A stretch of DNA of 64,000 bases, from NCBI GenBank assembly GCA_016185145.1, contig JACPOB010000029.1, positions 1-64,000 on the forward strand, given 5' to 3'. The translations under genes were made by a program, and so were the position numbers. Origin of the DNA: Rhodospirillales bacterium (GTDB lineage Bacteria > Pseudomonadota > Alphaproteobacteria > Reyranellales > Reyranellaceae). How positions within the stretch are numbered: position 1 is the first letter of the stretch; each line of letters opens with the position of its first letter. Positions 55,198 through 64,000 of the stretch are shown piece by piece. The notes under the pieces were generated by a model. It did no database searches and had not been told where the DNA came from. It saw nothing but the letters and a program-made list of their open reading frames with translations.

Positions 55198-57270
55198 TCA
55201 CGGTGCCACCTCGAGGATGAGGTTGAGGTACGAATCGACGCGCGCCGTCCAGCCCGGCGGCACCAGCGTCGTCGCGTCCATCTGCTCGACGATCGCGGGA
55301 CCGGTGAAGCGGTTGCCGGGGCGCAGGGCGTCGCGGGCGTAGATCGGGCAATCGACGAAATCGCCTGTTTCGGCCAGCCATACCGGACGGCGCTGCGCGA
55401 TGGCACTCGACGCGTCGGGCCCTGACTCAGGATGCGCCAAAAGCTCGGCCTTGCGCACGGCTCCGGTCGCCTCCACGCGCAGGGTGACGATCTGGACCGG
55501 ATCACCGTCGGCGGCAAAGCCGTAGCGCTGGCGATGCACGTCGGCGAAGCCGGCGGCCAGCGCCTGCAGCGTAGCCTTGGTGACGGGGCCATCGGGCACG
55601 GCGACGCTGAGCTCGTAGTTCTGGCCGTGATAGCGCATGTCGACGGTGCGGGCTATGTGCCGGTCAGCCGGCGCAATGCCTTCGTGCTCGAACCAGCGCT
55701 CGGCCCGCTCCGCCAATGCGGCGAAACCTTCGGCGACATCGGCTGTCGACGCCTCGGTCGCGGGCATCAGGCGCGTCAGCGAAAAGTCGGCGCGCAGGTC
55801 GGTCAGCAGCAGGCCCATGGCGCAGAGGATGCCGGGATTGGCCGGCACCAGCACGCGGCCGATCTCGAGTTCCCTGGCCAGCCGCGCCGCATGCAGCGGT
55901 CCCGCGCCGCCGAACGCCATCAGCGTATAGTCCCGCGGATCGTGGCCGCGTTGCACGGAGATAACGCGGATGGCGCGCGCCATGTTCGCCGTGACGACGG
56001 ACAGGATGCCCTGCGCCGTTTGCGGCACGCCGAGACCCAGCCGCCCAGCCAGTGCGCCGACTGCGCGCTCGGCGAGGTCGTGGCGGATCTTCATGCGGCC
56101 GCCCAGCAGGTGTTTTGGGTTCAGCGTCTGCAGCACGACATTGGCGTCGGTGACGGCCGGCTCCGGATTGCCTTTGTCGTAGCAGGCCGGACCGGGATCG
56201 GCGCCCGCCGAGCGCGGTCCCACCTTCAGAAGGCCGCCGCTGTCGATGTAGGCGATCGAGCCGCCGCCCGCGCCGACCGTATGGATGTCGAGCATCGGCG
56301 CCTTGATGGGATAGCCGTGCACGGTAGCCTCGGCGGCGAGCCGGCAACGCCCGCCCTGCAGGAGCGCCACATCGGTCGAGGTGCCGCCCATGTCGAAGGT
56401 TATGAGGTCCTCGAAACCAGCCAGCCGACCGATCGCCTGGGCGCCGACCACGCCGGTCGACGGGCCCGACAACACGGTGCGTACCGGCATCTCGGCCGCC
56501 GTCGCGAAGCCGATGACCCCGCCGTTGGACTGCGTGAGATGCGGCGTCGCCGTCATGCCGAGCGCCTCCAGCCGCGGGCTGAGCCTGCGGATGTAGTTCT
56601 CCATCACCGGACCGAGATAGGCGTTCAGCACGACCGTCGACAGGCGCTCATACTCGCGGAACTCCGGCGCGATCTCGTGGCCCGCCGAGATGAAGGCGTC
56701 GGGCATCTCCTCGCGCAGGATCTTCACCGCGCGCTGCTCGTGATCGGGACGGATGAAGCCGTAGAGGAAGGACACGGCAACGGCCTTCACGCCCGCGGCC
56801 TTCAGGGTGCGGGCGGCGGCGCGCATCCTGTCTTCGTCGAGCGGTACGTCGACCTCGCCGGTGTGGCGCAGGCGTTCGGGCACTTCCAGCCGCAGGTCGC
56901 GCGGCACCAGGGTTTTAGGCTTGTCGGCCTGGATGTCGTAGAGGTCGGGCCGCTTCTGGCGGCCGATCTCCAGCAGGTCGCGGAAGCCGTCGGTGGTCAC
57001 CAGCCCGGTCTTCACGCCGCGATGCTGGATCAGCGCGTTGGTCGCGACCGTGGTGCCGTGGCCGAAATAGCCGATCGGCGCCGCCGGCCGGTCGCCGGCC
57101 GCGGGCGCGACCCGACGCATCCCCTCCTCCACGCCCTGGGCAATGCCACGCGAGGGGTCGTCGGGGGTCGACGGAACTTTCCAGGTCTCGACCCGGCCTT
57201 CCTGTTCATCGAAGAGGCAGATGTCGGTGAAGGTCCCGCCCGAATCCACGCCAACACGCCAACGCGACAT
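55198..57270 (-). CDS. hyuA: hydantoinase A / oxoprolinase family subunit
   Basis: 690 residues from the ATG at 57270. ASKHA-type nucleotide-binding features: VGVDSGGTFTDICLFD, GHGTTVATNALIQ, LSGPSTGVVGAQAIG, TFDMGGTSTDVALL and the C-terminal FGGAGPLHAARLARELEI. This subunit binds and hydrolyses ATP for ring opening together with HyuB. Its start is 5 bases after the Rieske oxygenase stop, so cotranscription is likely. Confidence 0.95.
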   Translation of the reverse strand: MSRWRVGVDSGGTFTDICLFDEQEGRVETWKVPSTPDDPSRGIAQGVEEGMRRVAPAAGDRPAAPIGYFGHGTTVATNALIQHRGVKTGLVTTDGFRDLLEIGRQKRPDLYDIQADKPKTLVPRDLRLEVPERLRHTGEVDVPLDEDRMRAAARTLKAAGVKAVAVSFLYGFIRPDHEQRAVKILREEMPDAFISAGHEIAPEFREYERLSTVVLNAYLGPVMENYIRRLSPRLEALGMTATPHLTQSNGGVIGFATAAEMPVRTVLSGPSTGVVGAQAIGRLAGFEDLITFDMGGTSTDVALLQGGRCRLAAEATVHGYPIKAPMLDIHTVGAGGGSIAYIDSGGLLKVGPRSAGADPGPACYDKGNPEPAVTDANVVLQTLNPKHLLGGRMKIRHDLAERAVGALAGRLGLGVPQTAQGILSVVTANMARAIRVISVQRGHDPRDYTLMAFGGAGPLHAARLARELEIGRVLVPANPGILCAMGLLLTDLRADFSLTRLMPATEASTADVAEGFAALAERAERWFEHEGIAPADRHIARTVDMRYHGQNYELSVAVPDGPVTKATLQALAAGFADVHRQRYGFAADGDPVQIVTLRVEATGAVRKAELLAHPESGPDASSAIAQRRPVWLAETGDFVDCPIYARDALRPGNRFTGPAIVEQMDATTLVPPGWTARVDSYLNLILEVAP

Positions 57271-57275
57271 GCAGG

Positions 57276-58607
57276 TCACTCGGCCGCTTGTCGTGCCGGC
57301 GGATGGACCGACGAACCGAGCGTCGCGGCGTAGACGTCCTGCCACGGCCTGTCGCTGTCGGGGCTGATGAAATAGCCGCTGCGCGCCCCACGATAAACGT
57401 TGGGGTCTTCGGCGCCGGGTGGCAGCGCACCGTTCTCGCCGAGCGCCCGCGCCGCGCGTAAAAGCCGCCGGCGCGTACGGGTGATCATCTGGTCCGACGG
57501 CGCCAGATGCTCGTGGCCGAAGTCGGTGATGGACCCCATGCTTTCGGTGATCGCCTGGTCCTGCAGATGGATGCCGTCGATGCCGCTGTAGATCCGGTTG
57601 CTGCGCTGCGCGTCGCGGTCCATGCCCCAGTCGTTGGTCTCGTCCATGGCCATGCGCCAGCGGCCCAGCCAGTCCGTGGTGTTGGGCAGCATCTTGATGC
57701 CGCCGCGGCCGGTGCCGCCGATCGGCGTGCCGTCCTTGAACTTGGGCTGCGGCAGGGCCTGCGCCGACTTCGCATGCTTCCAGAAGATGAACACGAACAT
57801 GCAATGGCCGTCGTCGAGCGGCACCCAGGCACGGGCGTGCATGTGGCTCATGAACTCCCCGTTGGGCGCCTGCGACCAGCAGGGGAACAGGAAGTTGGCG
57901 AAGCGCCAGTAGGTCTGGCCCGGCCCGGCGGTGCGGTAGCCGGCATATTGCGTGCCCCACGGCGCATCGGCGACGTGGTACTGCGGCGCGCGGTTGGTGA
58001 TGGTGAAGTAGAACGGATCGGTCTCGGGCACGTCCGCGGGGTCGACATGGCCGCCGTGCAGGAAGCCGAAATGGGCGGTGTCGATCTCGCCCTCGAGCGC
58101 CTGCAGCCAGTTGCAATTGCGCTGCATCATATGGACGACGATCTCGTCCGGCGGCAGGTCGAGCACCTCGAAGGCGGGCAGAGATTGCGGCTCGCCCTCG
58201 CCCATATGCACCCAGACCAGGCCGGCACGCTCCATGACGCGATAGGCCTTGGCCTTCACCTTGTGCTTGAAATCCTGGTCCTCGGTCACGTTCGGCATGT
58301 CGAGGCAGTTGCCGGCGACGTCGAACTTCCAGCCGTGATAGATGCAGCGCAGGCCACCCTGCTCGTTGCGCCCGAGGAACAGCGAGGCGCAACGGTGCGG
58401 GCAGCGATGGTCCATCACGCCGACCCGGCCCGCGCTGTCGCGGAAGGCCAAAAGCTTCTCGCCCAGCAGCATGAAGCGCGTCGGCGGGCCGTCGCGCTCC
58501 AGTTCCGACGATCTGAGCGCCGGCAGCCAGTAGTGCCGCATCAGCCGGCCCATCGGCGTGCCGGGACCGACCTGGGTGAGTTCCTGGCCTTCGCTCGCCG
58601 TGGTCAT
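57276..58607 (-). CDS. Rieske-type aromatic ring-hydroxylating oxygenase, alpha subunit
   Basis: 443 residues. The Rieske 2Fe-2S ligands are C69-x-H71 (CPHRCA) and C88-x-x-H91 (CIYHGWKFD). The mononuclear iron site D-x-x-H-x(4)-H is D176, H179 and H184 (EIDTAHFGFLHGG). It resembles phenoxybenzoate dioxygenase/vanillate O-demethylase-type enzymes. Reductase and ferredoxin genes are not adjacent. It is first in a probable operon with hyuA, hyuB and a binding protein, so it may open the way to a cyclic N-heterocyclic substrate. Confidence 0.93.
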   Translation of the reverse strand: MTTASEGQELTQVGPGTPMGRLMRHYWLPALRSSELERDGPPTRFMLLGEKLLAFRDSAGRVGVMDHRCPHRCASLFLGRNEQGGLRCIYHGWKFDVAGNCLDMPNVTEDQDFKHKVKAKAYRVMERAGLVWVHMGEGEPQSLPAFEVLDLPPDEIVVHMMQRNCNWLQALEGEIDTAHFGFLHGGHVDPADVPETDPFYFTITNRAPQYHVADAPWGTQYAGYRTAGPGQTYWRFANFLFPCWSQAPNGEFMSHMHARAWVPLDDGHCMFVFIFWKHAKSAQALPQPKFKDGTPIGGTGRGGIKMLPNTTDWLGRWRMAMDETNDWGMDRDAQRSNRIYSGIDGIHLQDQAITESMGSITDFGHEHLAPSDQMITRTRRRLLRAARALGENGALPPGAEDPNVYRGARSGYFISPDSDRPWQDVYAATLGSSVHPPARQAAE

Positions 58608-58679
58608 GTCGTCACCTGTGGCTGTTGGGCTGGCGAAGGATAGCGGCGGCAGGACGCCGACGCCATGCCCGGTGACGGT

Positions 58680-60683
58680 CTAGTAAAACGGGTCGTTGAA
58701 GTCGGTCGCGTCGGCGAGTTGCGTGGACGGCAGATCGGCGCCCTGGGACGGCACGGTCGATCCGGTCACCTCGATGTCCGCCAATGCATCCGTCACGGCC
58801 ACGTTCGGCCCAGCGACGACATGTCCTGCTCCGGAGATGGCGAGCGTGCCCTGGCCCTGAAGATTCGCCAGCACCGTGGGATCGGCGCCCGGACCGTAAT
58901 ACTCGTTGCCGACGCCGGTCAGCACGACCTGATCGCCGTCCAGATAGCCGCCGATCGCAGTCGACTGGCGGCCGTGGGTTGCGAACGTGTTGTCGGCGAA
59001 GTTGGCGGAGCCCAGCACGATCGCGCCGCTGCCCAGGTTGTTCTCGAACCCGCTCGCACGCACCGACGTGATCCCCGAGGCCGCCATGAGGCCGGGCCCG
59101 TCATTTTCCACGAAGTAGGCGCCGCTGACGCTGAGGTCGTGCGCGCCGTTGTCGAGGATCAGGCCGGCGACGCCGTTCTTGCGAAGGCCGCCACCCAGCC
59201 ACTCGAGCGCGCTCACCTCGCCGCCGCCGCTGTTGGCGAAGCGGGCGCCGCCCTGGGCGTCGCCGTGCATCCACGAATTGAACACCGTGCCCTGCGAAGC
59301 ATTGCCCAGGACGTCGATCCCGATCCCGCCGACATACTCGACGTTGACGTTGCTGATCGTCCAGTCGTGGACCGAGCGATCGGCACCATCGGCCACGATC
59401 TTGATACCGTCGCCCTCCTGGCCGTTGCCGAGGATCGAGAAGTTGGACAGCGTCAGGCCGCCGACGTCGACGCCGGGCCCGACGACGATCTCGATGACCG
59501 GCGAGCCGTCGGTGATCTGGGAAATGATCTTGGCGCCAGCGAGATCGATGCCGACCGGTCCCTCCGTCGCGCTGGTGACGTTGATGACGATCGGCTCGGC
59601 AACGGTGTAGGTGGCGTCCGTCAGGTGCGCCACGAAGCCGCCGGACAGCGCTGACTGGAGCGCGTCCCCCAAGACGCTCGTTTCGGTGCTGCCGGACCGG
59701 GCCGCCGTCGTAGCGGCGGTGACGTCGGCAAGCTCGGGCAGCGCCACGCCCACGGTGCTGGCCGTCATATGGACCATGTCGCCGTCCATTGCGCCGGGCA
59801 CAAGGCTCGGACCAGTGACGATCTCGCCGTTGTTGTCCGTCATGAACAGGACACCGCTACCCTGAAGGTCGGCCAACATCGTCTGGGAGGGTCCACTGCC
59901 GGTGTTGCCCACGACGGTTGTCGTGCCCGCGAGGTAGCCGTCGATACCGACGGCCTGCGGTCCCGAGCTCGAAAAGACGTTGTCGCTGAAGCGGCCGTAG
60001 TTCTGGAATGTGATGCCGGCGCCGACATTGTCCTTGAAGGTGCTGTCGCTGACCGAGGTTATGCCCCACAGAGCGCTGATGCCGGGCCCGGCGTTGTCCG
60101 CGAACGAGGCCCCGTCGACGCCAAGGTCTCGCACGCCGTTGTCGAGCGTCACGCCGGCGCCGCCGTTGTCCTCGGCGCCGCCGCCGAACCAGCGCAGCGC
60201 GCTCGCCAGGCCGCCGTTCGCGCTGTGAGTGAAGTATGCGCCACCCCGACCGTTGCCGTTCATCCACGAATTCGAAATCGTGCCCTCGAAGGCGCTGCCC
60301 TCGACGTCGAGGCCGTAACCGCCGACGCCCCGGACAGCGACGTCGCTGATGGTCCAGTTGTAGGCCCAGCGGTCGTTGCCGTCGGCGATGATCTCGATGC
60401 CGTTGCCTTCGCTACCGTTGCCCTGCAGCGTGAAGTTCGACAGCGTCAGGTAACGGAGATCCACGTCCGGGCCGACCACGATCTGGATCAGCGGCGAGCC
60501 GTCGGTGACCTGCGAGAGCAGGGTTGCGCCACCGCCGTCGATGCCCAGCGTCCCCTGGATGGTGTGGTCGACATGAATGACGATGGGAGAGCTGATCGTG
60601 TAGGTCTGGTCCGTCAGGTGCGCGACATACCCGCCATGGATCGCCGCCGTGAGGATGTCGCCGAAGTCGTTGGATGTACTCAT
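58680..60683 (-). CDS. tandemly duplicated parallel beta-helix (pectate-lyase-like) protein
   Basis: 667 residues, no signal peptide. Two homologous halves are visible, about residues 5-320 and 335-640, sharing HLTD-[QA]-TYT, G-I-x-x-x-G-A, S-[QP]-x-TDGSP-x-I-x-I-VVGP, LTLSNF, GNG-x-EG-[ND]-GI, NSWM-[NH]-G, and G-x-GI-x-[AV]. The repeated short strands with N/G/D turns are typical of right-handed parallel beta-helices (Pectate_lyase_3-like). No catalytic motif is obvious. The Gly/Asp-rich, Cys-free, leaderless design resembles type I secreted cargo, and the end DATDFNDPFY could be a C-terminal signal; this is inference. Confidence 0.85.
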   Translation of the reverse strand: MSTSNDFGDILTAAIHGGYVAHLTDQTYTISSPIVIHVDHTIQGTLGIDGGGATLLSQVTDGSPLIQIVVGPDVDLRYLTLSNFTLQGNGSEGNGIEIIADGNDRWAYNWTISDVAVRGVGGYGLDVEGSAFEGTISNSWMNGNGRGGAYFTHSANGGLASALRWFGGGAEDNGGAGVTLDNGVRDLGVDGASFADNAGPGISALWGITSVSDSTFKDNVGAGITFQNYGRFSDNVFSSSGPQAVGIDGYLAGTTTVVGNTGSGPSQTMLADLQGSGVLFMTDNNGEIVTGPSLVPGAMDGDMVHMTASTVGVALPELADVTAATTAARSGSTETSVLGDALQSALSGGFVAHLTDATYTVAEPIVINVTSATEGPVGIDLAGAKIISQITDGSPVIEIVVGPGVDVGGLTLSNFSILGNGQEGDGIKIVADGADRSVHDWTISNVNVEYVGGIGIDVLGNASQGTVFNSWMHGDAQGGARFANSGGGEVSALEWLGGGLRKNGVAGLILDNGAHDLSVSGAYFVENDGPGLMAASGITSVRASGFENNLGSGAIVLGSANFADNTFATHGRQSTAIGGYLDGDQVVLTGVGNEYYGPGADPTVLANLQGQGTLAISGAGHVVAGPNVAVTDALADIEVTGSTVPSQGADLPSTQLADATDFNDPFY

Positions 60684-60811
60684 GAACTACTCGTACGATT
60701 TGATACGCTTCTCGATACGCTTCCTCCCTAGATCGATTCGCCGTCGTCATGGTACGCGCAGACTGTGATTGCGCTGTGACCTTGTGATAATCATCCCCAA
60801 CAAGGGGCGCG

Positions 60812-61855
60812 CTACTTCGCAGCCTGCAGCAAGTCGGCCAACGGCTGCTTGTAGAATTTCGCCATGCCGGTCGTGCCGTGGCCGCGCGTCTCCTCGCTGG
60901 CCGGGATCAGGAACAGGCGGACGTCCTTGATCCGCTTCAGAGCCGCGGCCGTGACGCCGGTCTCGGGCGGATTGCGTTCGTCGTCGGCGGCGTTGATGAC
61001 CAACACGGACGCCTTGATGCCCTCCAAGCCAGGCGACGGATCGTAGTCGCCGGATGATTCCCACTGATAGAGATAGTCGTTGGCATCGGCGCCGGGCAGC
61101 GCGGCCAGCCGCTGGTCGAGAAGCTTGTCGGCGGCTTCACGCGTCGGCGCCGCCTTCTGGTGAGCGAGCGTGCCGCCGTTGGTGGCGATGTTGTAGAACA
61201 CCGCCGCCGTGCGGAAGGCTTTCGGCTGGGTCGTGTAGTCGCCGCCCTTCCAGTCGGGATCGTTGCGCACGGAATCGATGATCAGGCGGCGCATCATCCA
61301 GTTGCGGCTGGCCATCGCCGTCGGCTGCGAGGCCATCGGCGCCAGCGCATCCATGAAGTCGGGATACTTCACGCCCCACAGCCAGGTATGCATGCCGCCC
61401 ATCGAGTTGCCGATCACCAGGCGCAAATGGTTGATGCCCAGCCCCTCCTTCACCAGCCGATACTGTGCATCGACCATGTCGGCGTAGTTGTACTTGGGGA
61501 ATTTCGCCTTCAGCCCGTCGGAGGGCTTCGAGGATTTCCCGTGGCCGATCGAGTCGGGGATGATGATGTAGTATCTGGTGGCGTCGAGCGGCTGGCCGGC
61601 GCCGAACAGCTCGCCGGCGAAGGTGGTCGTCAACATGCTGGCCGCCGAACCGGTGGTGCCGTGCAGGACCAGCACCGGCTGCCCCGACGGCTCGCCGACG
61701 GTCGTGTAGGCGAGCTTCAGTTCGGGCATGACCTCGCCAGTGTGGAACTTGAAGTCGCGGGCGACCCACTCGCCGGTCTTCGGTGTCGGATAGTCGGCAG
61801 CAACTGCCGGTGCACCGAACAACGCCAGCACCAACGCGACGAGCACGCACTTCAT
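60812..61855 (-). CDS. exported alpha/beta hydrolase (homoserine acetyltransferase-like)
   Basis: 347 residues with a signal peptide (MKCVLVALVLALFGAPAVAA). The fold matches MetX-like alpha/beta hydrolases: LAYTTVGEPSGQPVLVLHGT (oxyanion region), LVIGNSMGGMHTW with the nucleophile Ser in GNSMGG, then the acid in LVINAADDERNPPE and a His near GHGTTGM. Because it is secreted, an esterase or acyltransferase role in the periplasm is more likely than methionine synthesis. It is followed by palindromic repeats. Confidence 0.9.
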   Translation of the reverse strand: MKCVLVALVLALFGAPAVAADYPTPKTGEWVARDFKFHTGEVMPELKLAYTTVGEPSGQPVLVLHGTTGSAASMLTTTFAGELFGAGQPLDATRYYIIIPDSIGHGKSSKPSDGLKAKFPKYNYADMVDAQYRLVKEGLGINHLRLVIGNSMGGMHTWLWGVKYPDFMDALAPMASQPTAMASRNWMMRRLIIDSVRNDPDWKGGDYTTQPKAFRTAAVFYNIATNGGTLAHQKAAPTREAADKLLDQRLAALPGADANDYLYQWESSGDYDPSPGLEGIKASVLVINAADDERNPPETGVTAAALKRIKDVRLFLIPASEETRGHGTTGMAKFYKQPLADLLQAAK

Positions 61856-62151
61856 GGAAACCTCCCTGCTCTTCGTTGGGAGAAGCTTAGATCATTGCCG
61901 GGGGCGCGCCACTAGAGGCGGAGTAAACTCCACCATAAGTGGCGCATCATGAGGTCGATAGACCCAACACCGCCTCACCCTGAGGAGGGCGCGTAGCGCC
62001 CGTCTCGAAGGGTGGGCAACATCAAGACTGGGGCCCACCCTTCGAGACGCGCCCTGTGGGCGCTCCTCAGGGTGAGGTTGTCGTGCTGCTCGGCTATTCA
62101 TGACGCGCCACTTACGGCGGAGTTTACTCCGCCTCTTGTGGCGCGCCCCAA
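61856..62151. repeat. nested palindromes: family C element inside a family B-like element
   Basis: Outer arms 61900-61951 and 62098-62150 are near-perfect reverse complements (GGGGCGCGCCACTAGAGGCG and its partner in ACTCCGCCTCTTGTGGCGCG CCCC) with a few mismatches over about 50 bases. Between them lies a family C palindrome (about 61971-62078) whose arms CGCCTCACCCTGAGGAGGGC and GCGCTCCTCAGGGTGAGG match the hyuA-hyuB copy. Short A+T-poor spacers join the two. No gene in the interval. Confidence 0.9.
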
Positions 62152-63874
62152 CTAACGAGCGCCGCGAACCAGGCGGCCGGGCAGTGCGCCGGTGAATGCG
62201 CCGTCGCGGTAGGTGACCTCGCCGCTGACGATGGTGGCGCGGTAGCCCTCGGCCTTCTGCTCCAGACGGCGGCCGCCGCCCGGGAGGTTGTGCACCGGAT
62301 GTGGGGCGGCGACACGCAAGTGGTCCAGGTCGATGACGTTGATGTCGGCCTTGTAGCCTGCCGCCAGCCGGCCACGGTCGCCGAGGCCGACGGCGCGGGC
62401 GGGCACATCGGTGAGCTGCTGCACCGTCCAGGCGAGCGGCCAGAGCTCGCCCTTGCGATCGCGCGTCCAGTAGGTCAGCGCGTGCGTGGGATAGCTCGCA
62501 TCGCAGATCAGGCCGTAATGCGCGCCGCCGTCGCCCAGCGCCATCACTGTATTCTCGTGCCGCAGCATGCTCGCCATGTTGGCGTCGGAGCAGTCGGTGT
62601 AGTTGGCGCCGGGATGGAACAGGATGGTTCGGCCGTCGCCCGACACCAGGAGGTCGTAGGCGAGCTCCAGCGGAGTCACGCCGAGCGCGGCGGCCCTGGC
62701 GTCCAGCCGCTCGGCGGCGGGCGGCGTGTAGTTCGGCGGATCGCCCAGCACGAACATGTTGGCGACGCTGCGCATGAAGGCCAGCATGTTGGGGTTGCTG
62801 TAGACCGGCTCTTCCTTCAGGAGCCGCGCCCGCATCGCCGGATCGCGCAGCCGGGCCAGCTTCTGCTCGAGCGGCAGCCCCTCGATCGCGCGATAGCCCG
62901 GGGCAGGTCGAGAACGGATGGAACGACAATTCCAGGCCGTAGAGGACCGCCACCGGCCGCGCCGCCACCTGGCCCTTGATCGGCAGGCCGTCGCGGTTGG
63001 CGCGCTCGACCTCGTGCAGAAGCGTCTTCCAGCGGCCGGGATAGAGCGAGATGTCGAGCAGGGTGAAGGACAGCGGCCGGCCCGAGATCTCGACCAGGCG
63101 GCGCAGCATGGCGAACTCGGTCGAGCCCTCGGGCGTAGCATCCTGGAAGTCGTCCAGGAGCTGGATCACGCCCTTGCCGGCACGGCGCATGCCGCGGGCG
63201 ATCGCCGCCAATTCCTCCTCGGCGGCGGTGATGGTGGGCGTGAGCGCGCCGTCGGGCGTGCGATGGAACAGCGAGCGCGAGGTGGTGAAGCCGAGCGCGC
63301 CGGCTGAAAGCCCCTCCTCCACCAGCGACGCCATCGCCGCCATGTCCGCTGCCGTCGCGGGCTCGCGGTCGACGCCGCGGCGGCCCATGACGAAGACGCG
63401 CAAGGGCGCATGCGGCACCTGGGTGGCGAAGTCGATGTCGCAACGGCGCTGCGCCAGGGCATCGAGATAATCCGGGAAGCTCTGCCAGTTCCACGGCACG
63501 CCCTCACGCATCACCAGCTCGGGGATGTCTTCCACGCCTTCCATGACCTTGATCAGCGTGTCGCGGTCCTGCGGCCGGCACGGCGCGAAGCCCACGCCGC
63601 AATTGCCCATCACCACAGTGGTGACGCCGTGGCCCGAGGACGGCACGAAGCGCTGGTCCCAGGTCGCCTGCCCGTCATAGTGGGTGTGGATGTCGACGAA
63701 GCCCGGCGTGACGGCGAGGCCCTTGGCGTCGATCTCCTCGCGGCCGCGGCCGGTGACATCGCCCACGGCGACAATGCGGCCGTCCTGCACGGCGACGTCG
63801 GCTGCGTGTGCCGGGCTACCCGTACCGTCGATCACGGCGCCGTTGCGTACCACGAGATCGAACGGGTCGGCCAT
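62152..63874 (-). pseudogene. N-acyl-D-amino-acid deacylase (D-aminoacylase), frameshifted
   Basis: The N-terminal part (63874 down to about 62905) reads [39 protein letters not shown] (metal His-x-His), [16 protein letters not shown] (metal-binding Cys) and GELSFHPFSTC as in intact deacylases. The C-terminal part (from 62904 to 62152) continues in another frame: PGYRAIEGLPLEQKLARLRD, PVYSNPNMLAFMRS, ILFHPGANYTDCSDANMASM, GDGGAHYGL and DINVIDLDHLR. Removing one base from the GGGG run at 62900-62903 restores ...STC-PGYRAI... The length then is about 574 codons. A sequencing error is the main alternative; no other defect is seen. Confidence 0.9.
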
Positions 63875-63972
63875 GGCAACTCTCCTCGACAGACGCTTAC
63901 GGTTGCACCAAAGCCTATTCTAGACCAGCCAGCACGGGAACATTAGATTCCGCCACGGAGGCACGGCGATAC
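63875..63972. promoter_or_regulatory. divergent intergenic region before the next plus-strand gene
   Basis: 98 bases between the deacylase start and a new ATG at 63973. A GGAGG ribosome site is at 63957-63961. Nothing else recognised. Confidence 0.3.
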
Positions 63973-64000
63973 ATGACGGATGAGAAAGCTGAAAAGGCAG
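63973..64000 (+). CDS. start of a gene cut by the window end
   Basis: An ATG with GGAGG 11 bases upstream opens a frame reading MTDEKAEKA before the window ends. Divergent from the deacylase gene. Too short for a product call. Confidence 0.4.

Noticed and set aside
55432-57333. Long plus-strand frame opposite hyuA
   Set aside because: Antisense to a complete hydantoinase A gene; no domain and typical high-GC shadow composition.
61892-62151. Reading the deacylase frame through to 61892 as a longer C-terminus
   Set aside because: After 62904 that frame is a frameshifted shadow and finally translates palindromic repeats; the true C-terminus is in the other frame ending at 62152.

Overview
The window is high-GC (roughly two thirds G+C by eye), densely coding chromosomal DNA that looks alphaproteobacterial. 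Supporting signs are a Shemin-type 5-aminolevulinate synthase (hemA), an RpoE/ChrR-type ECF sigma and anti-sigma pair, several branched-chain-amino-acid-type ABC components with Tat-like leaders, frequent GTG/TTG starts, and dispersed palindromic intergenic repeats of the kind common in large Rhizobiales/Rhodospirillales genomes. A Bradyrhizobium- or Reyranella-like soil bacterium is a reasonable guess, but it is inference. I see no rRNA, CRISPR array, prophage or replication origin. There is one tRNA, tRNA-Val(CAC), at 26228-26302.

Layout. 1-80: start of an IS630-like transposase cut by the window edge. 274-12457: mostly housekeeping and metabolism (class III aminotransferase, cytochrome c and Tat ferritin-like lipoprotein pair, hemA, MFS exporter, GST, class III cyclase, nicotinate phosphoribosyltransferase, class II DAHP synthase, glutathione reductase). 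12595-22094: two secreted EF-hand proteins flank a livGFHM transporter followed by three paralogous substrate-binding proteins, each with its own terminator. 22219-26302: glmU-glmS, phosphoglycolate phosphatase and tRNA-Val. 26348-34674: redoxin/2OG-Fe(II) oxygenase fusion, a TTG-start membrane protein, an MlrC-type M81 peptidase, a CMD-family protein, the sigma/anti-sigma pair, an M20 peptidase and an iron alcohol dehydrogenase.

34675-45343 is the most accessory-looking part. Several orphan small genes and a GETH-motif protein precede a type I secretion operon (941-aa RTX protein, HlyB-type ABC exporter, HlyD-type adaptor). A winged-helix/TolB-like/TPR regulator is divergent from it. 45478-49139 is a nitrogen catabolism cluster (agmatinase family, GSA-like aminotransferase, FAD amine/amino-acid oxidase). 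49215-50569 is a lower-GC patch with a membrane protein and a HigBA-like toxin-antitoxin pair. 50595-58607 holds a NodB-like deacetylase, a small lipoprotein and a probable operon of Rieske oxygenase, hydantoinase A and B and an orphan Tat-exported ABC binding protein. 58680-63874 holds a tandemly duplicated beta-helix protein with no signal peptide, an alpha/beta hydrolase, and an N-acyl-D-amino-acid deacylase gene broken by one extra base. A new gene begins at 63973.

The most notable non-coding structure is a set of at least five families of palindromic repeats between genes, especially where genes converge. It includes 33-bp and 39-bp perfect inverted repeats and one palindrome nested inside another (61900-62150). 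The best candidates for something undescribed are the RTX locus with its dedicated regulator, the duplicated beta-helix protein, a ChrR-like anti-sigma factor that has lost both zinc-binding cysteines, the GETH protein, and the Rieske-hydantoinase operon.
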